Assembly (NCBI GenBank): GCA_022592445.1
Contig: JABYQR010000162.1
Coordinates: 34,391 to 98,390 of the forward strand
Source: Cytidiella melzeri
Taxonomy: Eukaryota; Basidiomycota; Agaricomycetes; Polyporales; Irpicaceae
Length of the DNA: 64,000 nt
Reading direction: 5' to 3'
The notes beneath the pieces are model-generated. The model was not told where the DNA came from and ran no database searches. It saw only the letters and a program-made list of their open reading frames with translations. The translations under genes were made by a program, and so were the position numbers. Below, piece by piece: positions 31,187 through 43,268 of this stretch (positions within the stretch are counted from its first letter, which is position 1; every line of letters begins with the position of its first letter).

Positions 31187-31926
31187 CTTGGTGTTGACAA
31201 TGTGCACAGGACTTTCTACTCGCCCCAGTTGATTGCTGAGATCTAGTCCCGATAGAAATAAAGAAGACTATGAACAAGACTAACAGCTCTTGAGTAGGAG
31301 CAAACCTCAAGTACTGCAGACAGTATGATGCATCAAAAATTCAAAGTTTTGAACACACTGAAGTTTATCAAGTGAACATTTTATCATTACGGTGGTTTAG
31401 TAAAAACATTGATTGGGATTTGCGGCGTTGGCCACAACGACCAAGGGCTCTGCCCCTGGACCCCGGCACGGCCTTCCCCCTGCACCCCCCTTGTGCGCGT
31501 GAGTTCTAAGTGCATGTGTATCTGCAATGCTCTTGTGGTAAGCAGTGCTCTGGGGTCCTGATATTCTACAGCAAGAATGAGCAATCTATGCCGTGTCAGA
31601 GTAATAAAACATACCAGCACACACCAAATGAGCTCTTTGCGTACACAGTTGACGTGGGGGGAAGATGAGAGAACGGTTTGTAGTGGTCAGCCGACATCAG
31701 TCCATGATTACCTGGTTTCAAGCTCCGATCAGACTACACCTGGGCATTACCACACATATTCAAAGCCAGTCTATCAGCCTTGATTTGAAATTCAATCGCC
31801 TCTTGGATCAACCGGGGCAAGTCTCAATTCCATGTGCACGAAGGACTCGGAAAAGGCAATCACGCGTGACTAATCAACACTATACATAACAATAGCTGGA
31901 AATGCAATGCTTCATGGAGTAATCTA
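31187..31926. other. Intergenic, with a GC-rich repeat-like segment
   Basis: No convincing gene. At 31,441-31,489 a GC-rich stretch contains GGGCTCTGCCCCTGGACCCC, unlike its AT-richer surroundings. It looks like a dispersed repeat fragment, but no second copy is in the window. Confidence 0.4.
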
Positions 31927-33483
31927 CTACCACTGAGACTTAAATCCGTTTTCACGAAGCCACTTTCTGTTGGACTTGAAGAGAGCAGTATTGCTGGCCT
32001 GTTCCACAGCTTTCTCCGGCTGGCAAATCTGGTGGAACTCTCTGCAGCACTGCACAACAAGATTGCTGGTTGAGCTTTTTTTGATCTCGCAGACAGCAAC
32101 ATCAAGCCAAAAGCGCATAAAGCTGTTGATAGAGTCACTCTTCCGCTTTTGCAGGTGCTTGTAGAACTTGCTGGGGTTCTGTTTTGCACGTGTAGGTAAT
32201 GCCTTGTGTGGCTTCTGCTTAGGTTCTCACTTGTTTGCAGGAACTTGGGCACACACAATTGGAGCAAGTGCCTAGAGAGTTGTGTGAGAGTCTTCCTCCA
32301 TGCATGGGAACAAGACAAACATTCCGTTTATCCATCAACCTTTATGAGAATATTGGACATGCAAGTGTACCCCGTAGTCCGCTGTCCATCATCAATGCAC
32401 TTCAACACTGCATGGCATAGTTTGTCCTATCGTTGAGTTACAAGTAAGCATGTCGCTGAAATCAGATACTTGGGAACTAACCTGTACGTCCTCCGCCTGC
32501 TGCCCATTTTGGGGCATTCCACCTGCCGGCATGTTGAGATTGATGGCAGGAGGCACGTCGGCGGCCATGATAGCTGATGCAGGCTCACCGTCAACATCGA
32601 TTGCTCCTTGCTGAGCACTGACAGCCTTCAGAGCCTCGTCCCGAAGCCCAATGTTTTGGGGGCCAACAACTAATTCCCCATTGCCATTTTGCACGACAGG
32701 CTCACCGACGGTGACTTTTGAGGTGGCCTCGGTGCGCTTTGAAGGACCAAATCCAACTTGAAGTTGCTCGGCTTTTTGCTATAGAGATCAGTGGTAAGGC
32801 TTATATATCACATGCATCCAGTGAGAATTGACTCACCTTTTGTGAGGAGCTGGGCCTCTTTTGCAGCTGCGGAACATATTAGATACATATTGTTAACTAG
32901 CAATTGTGTGCCTACTTACTAACTTCGAGATCATATCAGGATATGAGGGTGGCTGTTGCAAACTTGTGCCTGCTGTACAGGATTCTTGATGCGAGCCTCC
33001 TGCGGTGCTTGCAAGACTACTGTCTTTCCAAAGACCTGAACCCCTACTGTCAATCATGTGCCGGATGTACTCAGTGTCATGGGCAGTCATACTCTGTGCA
33101 GGCTCATTGAGCTCGTTGTTCGTAGCTGATGGTTCGGCGTGTTGCTGCTGGTCTGTTGCTTTTCCCTTTCCTTTGCCTGTCGTCTCGGCCAATCTGGCAC
33201 AGGAGCTATTGTGCTCAGCCGGCTCCTCGCTCTCCGGGAACAGGGCCACTGCCCTGTGCATCTTGAAGCGCGTTGTCATCCTCTTCATCAGTTGTGTCTT
33301 CGTTGTCATCCTCTTCATCGGTTGTGTCTTCATTGTCAGATGCCGTAGTGTCAGATTATGCTTGGTCCTCCTGCCGTATGTCATCCTCCACTTCTTGTAC
33401 TCAGTCCAATTATAGAACATATGAGTGACTGCTATGTACCATATCCCCCTATTTTGAGTAGTATATACCTCAGCTAACAACAA
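31927..33483 (-). pseudogene. Hypothetical spliced gene with charged low-complexity region
   Basis: Minus strand. A 5' exon includes YNWTEYKKWR and an acidic stretch (DNEDTTDEEDD repeated twice in one frame) that shifts frame into LAETTGKGKGKATDQQQH and YPDMISKL. A 53-nt GTAAGT..CCGCAG intron leads to LQKRPSSSQK. A 54-nt GTGAGT..TATAG intron leads to QKAEQLQVGFGPSKRTE. A 3' exon ends FKSNRKWLRENGFKSQW at 31,927. Two clean introns support a real gene. The frame change near 33,230 and an unclear junction near 32,230 suggest decay or missed introns. Family not recognised. Confidence 0.45.
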
Positions 33484-33748
33484 TCCATATCATTATTTGT
33501 GTCATTCATTTTGACTATATTATTGCACTACACTTGAGTAACAGCAGACATACATTTGCGTTGTGTTGATGGTTATACATAGCATCAAAGTACTATCCCA
33601 AACAAACATGAATAGCGGCCAGCATATAATGTAACTGCTGTCAAAGAAGCATACATTGACCACATATCACATAACATTAATGATATATATTCCGTGTAGC
33701 TATGGGTGTAGGAATGGATATATATGAAGTACACTTTCCTTGGAGTTT

Positions 33749-34400
33749 GTCATTGTTTTGTGTGCAACCCACATGAAAGCAATTGGGAATGACCCCATTT
33801 GGGCGGACCTGCCCCTATGCATAGAAACATCATTTTTGTGTGTGCTAAGATGTCCAGCCCCGCTTTTTACATACCAGCCCATATATATAGCAGAGGGTGT
33901 TTAGGATACATAAAACAATATTTGCATGTGTACCAATTGCTCTGCTATGATATATTCAATGTAAAATGCATTTGACCCAAGGTTCATTGTGCATTCATGG
34001 GAGTGCAATATACACGGGAGCTACACAATTGGTTGTCATTGTTGTGTGTGCAACCCACGTGAAGTAATTGGCTCATTTGGGCAGACCTACCCCTATGTAT
34101 AGCAGTGTAGTTTGGGTATGTGCTAAGACGCCTAGCCCCACTTTTTATGTACCAGCCCATATATATAGCAGAGGGTGATTAGGATACATAACACAATATT
34201 TCCATGTGTACCAATTACTCTGCTATTATGTATTCAGTGTGAAATGCATTTGATCCAAGGTTCATTGTGCATTCATGGGAGTGCAATATACATGGGAGCT
34301 ACACAATTGGTTGTCATTGTTGTGTGTGCAACCCACATCAAAGCAATTGGGAATGACCTCATTTGGGTGGACCTACCCCATGTATAAAAGTGTCATTTGG
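33749..34400. repeat. Tandem repeat, about 280-bp unit, 2.3 copies
   Basis: Units start GTCATTGTTGTGTGTGCAAC-like at 33,749, 34,035 and 34,313 (period 286 and 278). Each unit contains CAGCCCATATATATAGCAGA and AAGGTTCATTGTGCATTCAT. Copies differ by scattered substitutions, so the duplication is not recent. No coding function is seen. Confidence 0.85.
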
Positions 34401-34549
34401 GTGCAAGCATGCATAGCTCAAACGTCTGCAATGTAAATGTTTCCCCACGTTCCATTTTCAGCGCTTTACTTCCCCGGCCTGCCCCGGAATGTTCTGTGTT
34501 CATTTTGAAAACTGAAACACGACATTTTCCCGCACTTCAGAACCAAAGC

Positions 34550-34888
34550 ATGTCTCACTCAAGGAGGATTCCCACCCGCTGCATTCCGAGGATCACTCCG
34601 GCCAATGTTCCTGCCTCACTAGAGCGATGGCACCTGCCAGGAAGTCGAGCAACCTTGGACTGGGGTGATGATCTTGTGCCAGATCCCCGAAGCTCTCACA
34701 GCTTTGAGAGCCTGTTTTCTGCAACCGTCCATAGCTCTTTGCCTTCCAGCCTGGGATCTTCTCAAACCACCTGCACTGAGCAGAACAGTGCTTGCCAGTA
34801 CCCTGCTGGCTACACTGATCATCTCCACCACCAATCTGTCAACCACACCTACAAACCGTCTTTCCCACACCGACTACAGCCAGAATAA
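34550..34888 (+). CDS. Hypothetical Ser/His-rich protein
   Basis: Plus-strand frame from MSHSRRIPTRCIPRITPAN, with TLDWGDDLVPDPRSSHSF and a Ser/Thr/His-rich C-terminus ending HRLQPE, about 112 aa. No family is recognised. Other frames in the same place are also open for 80-100 codons, so the call is weak. Confidence 0.3.
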   Translation: MSHSRRIPTRCIPRITPANVPASLERWHLPGSRATLDWGDDLVPDPRSSHSFESLFSATVHSSLPSSLGSSQTTCTEQNSACQYPAGYTDHLHHQSVNHTYKPSFPHRLQPE

Positions 34889-35225
34889 TCAGCCTTCCAA
34901 CCTAAGTGGGATCAGGAGTGGAATTATGGTGTGTGCCAGCCCTACTTGTCAGGACTGGAAGGATTGAATGGTATCACCATGGAGAGTATATTGGGCCCCA
35001 AATTGCATTGGGCAAGGAGCAACGGTGTTACTGGATGTGTCTGGCAGGGGAGAGGAAGAGGTTGCATACAAGATTGAGGGGATATACTCAGAGGCAAGGT
35101 TGTCAATTGGTATGTGGGCCAGTCCCGCATATGACAACACCTACACTCTTCATCCCTCATGGTTATGCTCGTCTTAGCTTTGTGGATAGACTGGTCGGTG
35201 GAATACGCTGTAGCCAGCTTCTGGA

Positions 35226-35450
35226 TGGTAGCAGCTTTCTGTTCTTCTGACTTTGTCATATTTTTGTTAACAGACTTGAGCTCACCGCCCTTGATTTCTA
35301 CGGTCTTTTAGTAAAGAATCACTCTTTTCCAAACTTTTCCAAAGTATCACGGTAGCAGATTTCTGTTCTTCTGACTTTGTTAACAGAGTTTTGCTTGCTG
35401 CCCTTCATTTCCATGCTCTTTACTTGAAGAACCACTCTTTTCTATAGTAT
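35226..35450. repeat. Imperfect direct duplication of about 120 bp
   Basis: The segments at about 35,226-35,345 and 35,350-35,450 both start GGTAGCAG..TTCTGTTCTTCTGACTTTG and contain GCCCTT and ATTTCY..CTCTTT in the same order. The flanking 34,890-35,743 holds no convincing gene. Confidence 0.6.
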
Positions 35451-35743
35451 ACTGGAATTTTCCATTCCTCAAAAATCATACAAACGTCTTTTTGTTCACT
35501 TGCTTAAAGAGGTGAAGTTTGGTTCATACTTATGCACACTGAGGGTAGAATGGTGTATATACAAATTGAGGACTACCTGTGAGAAAGTATACATACTGCC
35601 AGCAACATAAGCAAGGATCATTGTATTTTCCAAACATCTACACACAGCAAAGCATGTTTTGTATTGCTACGTGAATACCAGTAATGTTACACATTGACAT
35701 AGGGTGCATATAAGGTTAAGTGCTGCTTATTAGATACACAGGC

Positions 35744-36870
35744 CTAAAAAACATATTTGCAATTGTTCTTTACATGCAGCAGTAGCTCGGATGCATTACT
35801 GTCCATACGTATTGCATTTCTACCAAGGTAACCCGTGTCCACATGCTTGCCAAAATCAGACAAGAATGGTGCAGCTCCAGGATTAATGCCCATACGCTCT
35901 GCCACCAGGAACCTGTGGTAGTGAGGATACGCAAGTCTGCCCTCCCCTTCCAATCCTTCACTTCATGTTGCAAGGCATTGCCTGCAACAAAGCAAGCATC
36001 TCCAGGATGATATTGCACACTTGCACCAATATCCGGTAGATCCAGCTTGTAGTCTTGATCTGTACCACAGCTGAATAGAAGATTATACCAAACAAGGCGG
36101 CCAAGTCGGTCCCAATGAGAAGGAGTAACCCGGTTACCAATAACTGCTATACCAGAAAACACCGAGGGCCAAAAGCCACTTTGACTATATGTTGCCTCAA
36201 CTCCAACTCCATTGATTCCGTTATGGACCATCTTCATCCCGGCCAGAAGTTGAGTAGGTGCAGCTAGACAAGTCGCTGCATTGAGAACATATTCTGCTGG
36301 CCGCATGTGCCGGAGCCGTTTCCCTACATCTCTATTTGCAAGCATTGAGCTTTGATGTAAAGCATAGCGTAGAGTCTTTGCTGCTGGTCAGAAAATGTGA
36401 TGTTGACACAAAACCGGTGTACCTCATGTCCCTGAGCAAACCAGTATACTGAAATATCTGTTACTCCAAGAAGGCCACCAGTGGGACGGTATAGATTTTT
36501 TCGAGATCTCCAAGTAGTTGATTTGTCCGTGATGTCTTTTTGCAATTCAGAGGAGATGTGTTTGCAGCCATTGTACATTGTCTCCTTGGGTTTTTTGACA
36601 TGAACGCACATTCTATGTTCAGATCAAGATGTATACATACTTTTCTTGATTGGAATAGTAAGCGCGGCAGCACCCATACTAACACTTGTCCACGTTGATC
36701 AACAATAACAGATGGCTCATTCAAATCCCCTAGGTATGTTGATCCAAAATATTTCCGCAGTGTTTCAGTATCCTGCTTCTTCCCTTCAGATAAATCAACT
36801 TGGAAGGCCTTTGCTTTTGCTGACCAGGCTTCAAGACCCCAAGGAACATGAGCTGCAAATTGATGATGAG
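35744..36870 (-). pseudogene. JBP1/TET-type 2-oxoglutarate/Fe(II) dioxygenase
   Basis: Minus strand, exon-like segments in order: HVPWGLEAWSAKAKAF and EPSVIVDQRGQVLVWVLPRL (36,852-36,640), TTWRSRKNLYRPTGG and VTDISVYWFAQGHE (about 36,520-36,420), then KTLRYALHQSSMLANR, FWPSVFSGIAVIGNR, TPSHWDRLGRLVWYNLLFSC, LDLPDIGASVQYHPGD, ALQHEVKDW. The iron ligands HxD (HWD) and distal His (QHEV) and a following Arg are visible. The order and spacing fit the fungal JBP1/TET oxygenase family, whose members oxidise 5-methylcytosine or thymine in DNA. The C-terminus GRLAYPHYHRFLVAERMG reads in a shifted frame, so one frameshift or sequencing error is likely. Exon joints are uncertain. Confidence 0.75.
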
Positions 36871-38933
36871 AGCATATTCATGTCAGTGTTTGCTTATGCA
36901 CAAGGAGGATGTGGAGCAGCATCAATCATGTATAAGGCACGTGTGAGCAGATCATGCATTTGGCCAAACAACTTGCGAATGACATGCTGAATGCGTAGAA
37001 GTCGGCCTGTATTGCAGCCATGTGCACATGCTAGCAAGCCGGCAGCTGTGGCATATGAGTCATTCCAACGGTTTCCCATGCCGCCGAAGTTGGCGCTCAC
37101 GCTCCGAGGGTTTTTGGGCGGGCTGGCAGGGCACGTCAATGCTGAGCACAGTTTGTATAAGCTCAACTGTGTTGTACACCAAGGGTGCTATGCATCTTTG
37201 AGGTGATTTATCATGTAGTCTCTAAGACCCAATGGTATGACCTGCATCTTTGCACACATCAGCGTGAATTAAGTCAATAAACCTTAACACTATATGGGCA
37301 CCGGGAGTAAACCGCCAACCCGTTCAGTCAACATGCTCCGCGGTATGTTTGGTTTAGCCAGCACAATGCTAATTTCATTACCAACCAATTTCAGTTTGCA
37401 ATACCTTGCAATTAACCACCGCGCAGTATGTTCATTCTTCAAAGGGCGACACAGGCAACGGCTTGCAGCATGATTTGCTGCAAAATGTATCATGTACCGG
37501 TGTTGATGCCGCAAAATTGCCTGTCCAGGTGTTTCTGCATACATGGCGGCCGGGACAGCTAGCTACAGCGATCACAGCATGCCTTTGCCGTGTACTCCTG
37601 GTGTGCATGGCATAGTTAGAAATGTGTGATTTAGTTGCGTTGTTTGCACTGATGTGGATGTGGGTGATACCGTTAGGCGCGTTCCCTAGCTTACATGAAC
37701 AGGTCAAACTCTCCCAATGATGCATTGCAGCCTTAGTACGATACAGGTATCAAACACAAACAGAGCGCAGCGTTGATTGCAACCCATCCAACCACATTTG
37801 CCTGATCCCCCAACTCTTCATGCACTTTGTGGAAAAACTTCACAGCGTACCGTTCATCCAGGCGCCCCTGTGGCCGTTCACCACTGGGAGCAGATGCATG
37901 TTGTTTGAGACAGTTGCCGTGCACGGAACACCGCTGGATGATGTCCCTGCGCGTGTTTGGTTTTGCACCATGGCCAGATCATCTGGACTTGCAGAACAAG
38001 CACTGGTAGGACAAGCTGTGGCCCCATGGCCGGACTATTTTCTCAGTCCAGGCATAGCACACCGGATGCCCGGTCGGTGTGAACCACAGTATATGAGTGT
38101 GACGGCCAACACTCGCTGCCACGGCTTCTGCCCTTCAGTCAGGCTCTCCAACAACAGACACTCCTCGCACGGATGGGCGTGCTCTCACTCCCATCCATAC
38201 CTACAGTGTTAGGCGTGCCACTTCCGCAGCCAAGCCACACACACCATCTTCGTCTTTTCCCCGGTTCAAAAAACCCTTGACCAGCATATTGTCCTCTGCT
38301 ACTACCTTGTTTACTTTGATCTACATGCACACTGGTAGTTTAGCGTCTTTCTGGATAATGCCCGCCTGTCCATTGCACATGTGGTTGCAAGCTGCCACTG
38401 AGCACTGTGTGCTCCCGCAGCCCTGGGCCCGTACAGTCCCATTTTTGCTGTAGGCCATGCAGCTCGCATACAATCTATACTACTGGTTTACTGCTGTCAA
38501 TGTATGGCAATAATGAGAGTGTGCGGTGCTGTGCAATGCATTGACTTTCATCACGTGTAGTAGATTGATCTACACTCCTCTATATGACATGCGCCAGGCA
38601 TCAGGGTAGGATCGACACTGAGTCGAATCAATGCCACAAAGGCGTCAGGACTAAAAGCGGAAGTGTCGGGGCACGCAATAGTATTCGCGCATAACAACTG
38701 AGAGAATGCTGAAGACCTTCAGTTCCCATTGCTCTTCGTGAGCTGAGCTCAAGCGACAAGCAAGACCATGATCATTCTCTATGCGCAAGGCTCACACAAC
38801 TATGCTAAAAACGGGGGCAAGGTGCGCCTCATGTAACTAACCGTATAAGCTAATATATAATGAGATCCGATAAAAGAAGCACTCTGCTCGAGACAAAGGA
38901 AGAGAGGAGAGAGGGGAGCAAGGATAGCACTTG
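36871..38933. other. No well-supported gene
   Basis: Short open segments on both strands (for example minus 37,924-37,733 with DERYAVKFFHKVHEELGDQ, and 37,725-37,432). Some of these could be 5' exons of the dioxygenase gene or of another gene. Splice joints could not be resolved, and no family is recognised. Confidence 0.3.
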
Positions 38934-40685
38934 TCACCGTATGGACGCCACAGCCGTGCGTGATGGCTGTGCGTTGAATAACTCCCTAAACCTGGGTGGG
39001 ACAATCATCGCGGAGACTTTGGTCTTGGTGACGCGCTTGGTGTCCAGGGCCTTAAGGAGGACCGAGACGCTTGCAGGTTTAGTGGACAGAGACGACCATA
39101 TCTTGCATACGTGTTGCTCAACACAAAGGCAAGGCAATCAGGTACCCCCTGTGGTGACGTCTTCTCCTATCATTCGTGACAAGACCTCAGGAAGCTTGCT
39201 CTGTTGTAAGACGTCAGAAACCATATCAAAAGATACATTGAAAACTTACTGGCGCCACTGTGTGAAGAACAGCTGCAATGGTAAAAACCTGGATGACCGC
39301 GTGCCACCCTTCCACGGTAGGGGCTCTCCCACTGGAAGCTGGCCCATTGACGTCATTTAAGGCGGAAAACAACATGCCGCATGGATGAAATGGTTCTGAA
39401 TGCATATTTGGCACCAAGAATCTGTTGACATATGCTGCGGTCGTTTGGTACAATTCCATCGCTGCGCTTACAGCTTGACTGTGATTGTCGTCTTTGTCGT
39501 CTTCCTCAACCTCCAGCCCGACCTCATCCTCACGCCCAACCTCAACCTCCTCCTGCCCAGCCTGACTTTGTTCAATGTCATCCAGGGAGTAGTCTCCCTG
39601 ATGGTTGACACTTTCCACAATTGAACAGCGCTAAAGAAACAGTAGTCTCAGTGGAATAGCAATGCTGAAGTACAACTACTGTACTTACTACAACCAGTGA
39701 TTGTAACTGGTCGTGTGGTCTCATTGTACGGCGGCAGTTTCAGAGTGCCGTAACCTGTAGAGATCATAGCCAGCCTTTTTGGCGATGGAAGTCAGGCCAT
39801 TCCAGTTTTGGAAGGATAGACGCTTACGCACATAGACAGCATGAGTTGGATGTCGCGTGTCTGACGTCGTCACCGGCGTCCAAAGGTCTGGGACGGGTTT
39901 GCTGAGCTGGTAGACGACTATTTCTGCCGTCAAAAGGAACTCCACTGCGGCGGTTGAGAGCACCTCGAATGTGGAGCTGAACGGATAGGCTGCCGGTTGG
40001 ATATAAAACCCCAGCAAGAAATCATCATGATTGAATGACACAAAAGTAGATTCTCCACCGTTGGCTGCCAAGATGGTGGCGATCAACTGCCTCACCAAGG
40101 ACGTCAAGTAATGCTGGGCATTACCAGAGTTGCGGGGGAGAGGTCTGTACTGCACAGCGAGTGTGGAGAGAGAGTGTTCACTTTCCGGCATTGTTTGAGA
40201 AAGTGGTATGGCTGACTTGAATGTCGTTCGCGGCTCATCTTTACAGGCTTCACAACGTGAGAGCTAGAAATCTTACTGTAGTAGTTGACTCACTGAAAGC
40301 GGATGGTGTTCACGTGATTACCAGATTTGAGGAAATTGCTTGGATCTGCCATGCAACGCATGTCACCGCTTCTCAAACTCTGTGGAGCTAGTCGTCGAGG
40401 CGCTGCGACGACGGTGAACTGTTTGGCTCCGATGTGGCTCCAGCACCGCGTGGCGTATTTATCCAGGATCATTCTCAACGTCCGTCGCGTTGACTTCCAT
40501 ACTGTCAGGGAAGACAGGGCAGATGCAAATGGGGCAATGCTTCTTCTCACGCTTCTGCACGTGTCCTTGCAGCATGGGTGGGCCATGATCTTATGAACAA
40601 CAGAAGCACCCTTGTGCGATCTCCCAGAGACAGTCAACATTGCCTTGAAGAGGAGGCCTGTACTATCATGGAACCACCTTTGCAT
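38934..40685 (-). CDS. Hypothetical spliced gene
   Basis: Minus-strand open segments in order: 40,685-40,290 (SIAPFASALSSLTVWKSTRR, KSGNHVNTIRF), 40,240-39,721 (NAQHYLTSLVRQLIATILA, NHDDFLLGFYIQP, VPDLWTPVTTSDTRHP, GYDLYRLRHSE), 39,630-39,226 (a Glu/Asp-rich stretch, then MELYQTTAAYVNRFL and TVEGWHAVIQVF), 39,120-38,934. GTGAGT and GTAAGT donors and TTCTTTAG / GTAAAG acceptors lie at the gaps, giving introns of about 60 nt. Exon phases do not all match, so one or more junctions are wrong or the gene is decaying. Family not recognised. Confidence 0.4.
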
Positions 40686-40712
40686 ATGTTTTTACATCAA
40701 GTGGTTCATTAG

Positions 40713-40983
40713 GCACCACTAGGGCATAGGGCATGCTTAGTCAGGTAGATTACTTCGCTTACTCATGCAGGTATTAGGGGTCTTAGGGTAGTACCTGGTC
40801 CTCCCCTTCATGTACATATAGAGGCACTCTTGAGTGCATATCCCCTCAGTCTTATCCACTCTGTTGATCAAGGACTACTCAGTACTCCCCAGTACACACT
40901 CTCACCAACACTCTACTCTCTAGCTCACTACCTCCCCTTCAAGTCAAACACTTATCTGGTGAGTGTAACCTTAACTGTTACAG
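40713..40983 (+). repeat. LTR-B, 5'-truncated fragment
   Basis: It matches the last 270 bp of LTR-B, from GGCACCACTAGGGCATAGGG to CTGTTACA, in plus orientation, including the TATA box and AGTCTTATCCA start site. The first 440 bp are missing. It lies just upstream of the minus-strand gene above. Confidence 0.9.
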
Positions 40984-41005
40984 TGAGCTTCTGTTCTCGG
41001 TATCC

Positions 41006-41470
41006 TTGCTCAAAATTCCAACATTCTTGACCATTACCATGAACAGCCGTTGGTTCCGAACTGGCAGCAACAGCCACCCTCATTACCATCAAGTTTGGGA
41101 ATGCAGATACTGTTTCCACTCTCTAACCCACACATCATTTGTTGTAAGTACCAAATGTATGTCCTACCCCACTCCCTCTTTTGCAGCACCAATGGTTCAC
41201 CCAACTCAATATCAACTACCCGTCTATGCCCCTTGCCCCTCTCAACATTGACACCCACCTGGCTTGGTTGTTTATTGGCTCCTTAGTTGGATTCAGACCT
41301 CAAGTTCTATTGCTGGCCCTTTGAATCCATCAACGGTACAGGCCAGCTCACCTACACCAGGTGGATGCGGGCATATGAATGCAAAGTTGGCGAACAAGCT
41401 GGTAGGTACCTCCCACATTGCAGTTTTTCCCCGTATCTCTCTTAATCAGTCCCAATATCCAGTTAGTTGA
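41006..41470 (+). other. Possible exon pair, weak
   Basis: A 44-nt GTAAGT..TTTGCAG intron (about 41,140-41,183) joins two open segments on the plus strand (WQQQPPSLPSSLGMQILF; TNGSPNSISTTRLC). This is suggestive of a gene remnant. No family, start or stop could be settled. Confidence 0.25.
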
Positions 41471-41673
41471 TGTGTGTAAATAGAGAATTGATTGTGCGGC
41501 AAGGTAACATTGTCAAAAACTTCAAGAAATACAAAACAATGCTATTGGAAACTATGCAAAAGCTGGATTTGCGGGCACAACAGAGCAGGACAAACAATGA
41601 TTAGCAACAGCACAAACATTAGTTACCGGCATTGCCCTCAACCTCTTCTGCAGCCACCGCAAAGTTGATAGGG

Positions 41674-42670
41674 TCAACGATTCTGGCAATCTTTGTGGCA
41701 AAATTGCAGGTCTGCAACGAGGGGCCATCCGCCGGGATCTGGACATTGTCCTGCCCGTCTGCAGAATCTTGTCAAGGAGGCATTTGCATCACACTGCTCC
41801 GCCAGCAGCGTGAGGGACTGTTGCAACATGTGAAGAGTATCTTGCTGTTGTTGGAACAGCCTGGTAAAGGTTTGATAGACCAGATCCCGGTGGACCATCT
41901 CTTGGCTGGCAATGAGCAGGGCTTGTGTGGCAATTTGCTGGTTGTAGTCAAGCCTTGCCTGCAGGCTAGATATGGCAGGAGGTAGAAACCGTTTCCAGGT
42001 TGTTTCACATAACAAGGGCAGCGGAGGGGCCGGCTGCCGTCCAACAAAAATTCACCACTGTAATACAGAGATGAGATGAAAGTGTTGTGAGGAGAATCAA
42101 ACGACGTATATGGGTGACAACAGCCAACCTGGTTAGCCTGGCAGAATGCACATGGATGGGCATGCAAGCTATCATTGTTGGCATCCTCAAGCTTCAGATG
42201 GCAGCGCTGGCCCTGCACAAGACACCCCGCACAAGCTTGGGTTGCAGTGACCTGGACCGCCGTGAGATCACAAGTAATGAAAGTCAATTTGGGAACACGC
42301 ACCGGTAGCTCAGAACACTGCCCTTTGTCAGATGCAATCTGGTTCTGTTGTCTCAAGTGTTGGGGGTACTCCTTGAGAGCCAGAGTGTAGACACGAAGAT
42401 CACGCAGAACGTCAGCCACATGCAAAGTACACAAACCGTGTCATCCACAACACAAAACTAAACTCACTGATGTCCATGCAGGCTCATTGCCCGCGCAACC
42501 CTCATCACCAGTCTGCTCCTCTGAATCCTCGTTTTCGGCATTGTTACAAGTGGACCTCCTTGGGGCGCAATTGTTCTTCATCGTTGTAGGTGTGGTGGTG
42601 TGACCACAACATTTTGCTGCGGCACGCTTTGGAAGAGCTGGCTTGCGGCCAGATCTCGCAATGCACCGGC
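41674..42670 (-). CDS. Protein with Zn(II)2Cys6-like cysteine cluster
   Basis: Minus strand. A 5' segment (MKNNCAPRRSTCNNAENEDS) ends at a GTGAGT donor (about 42,468). The next segment has ACAGCLVQGQRC, a 16-residue gap, then CAFCQANQVGC. The pattern CX2CX6C-X16-CX2CX6C resembles the fungal Zn(II)2Cys6 DNA-binding cluster, though the usual gap is shorter and the usual basic residues are few. The C-terminal part in a shifted frame is Gln/Leu-rich (LDYNQQIATQALLIASQEM, FQQQQDTLHMLQQSLTLL), probably coiled coil for dimerisation. A regulatory DNA-binding role is inferred. Frame changes suggest unplaced introns. Confidence 0.45.
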
Positions 42671-43268
42671 TTCATGAGTGTAATCACTTTGTGATCGTAA
42701 TTATTGCTTGGGAGCCACTGTGCGAGACAGGTTGGCTTCCGATTTTTTGGAGTGGGAAGGAGCTTTTAGGGGCAGGTTCTTCTCTGTGTTGTCCTCGAGC
42801 TGGTTGACTTCCTCCTTTCCATCTGTGAGCATTGAGAAACAGGGGCTGGCTGTCCTTGGTTTCTTCCTTGCGCGAGTGTTCTTGGTCTGGGTGCTTACGC
42901 TGTTTTTGTTGTCTGGTCTACAATCAAACAGCGCTGGCGGGCTGTGATTGGTATGTGGTGGACAAGGTTGAGCAAGCTGTCGAGTTGAGTGGCCTTCAAT
43001 GCAACCAGGACGCAACTGGATATTTTTGCGTTTGCTGTTTGTAACTTTCCGTGTGCTGTTTTACTTTGAGACTTGGCACCTCGCGCGCAACCACTTTGTG
43101 TTCGCGCTAAGCCTCTTTTGCTTTCACTGCACCGCCCACCCTTTTGCCCGTGATATGTGTGGTGCTTTGCCCTCCTAGCTCAATTTATACAAAACCTTTA
43201 TTATCACAAACCTCGTTGCTCCTCACAGCACAGGTAAACTAGGACTCTAAAGACCACCTCACACACTT

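Noticed and set aside
31441..31489. GC-rich stretch as a tRNA or structured RNA gene
   Set aside because: No cloverleaf, A box or B box could be fitted.
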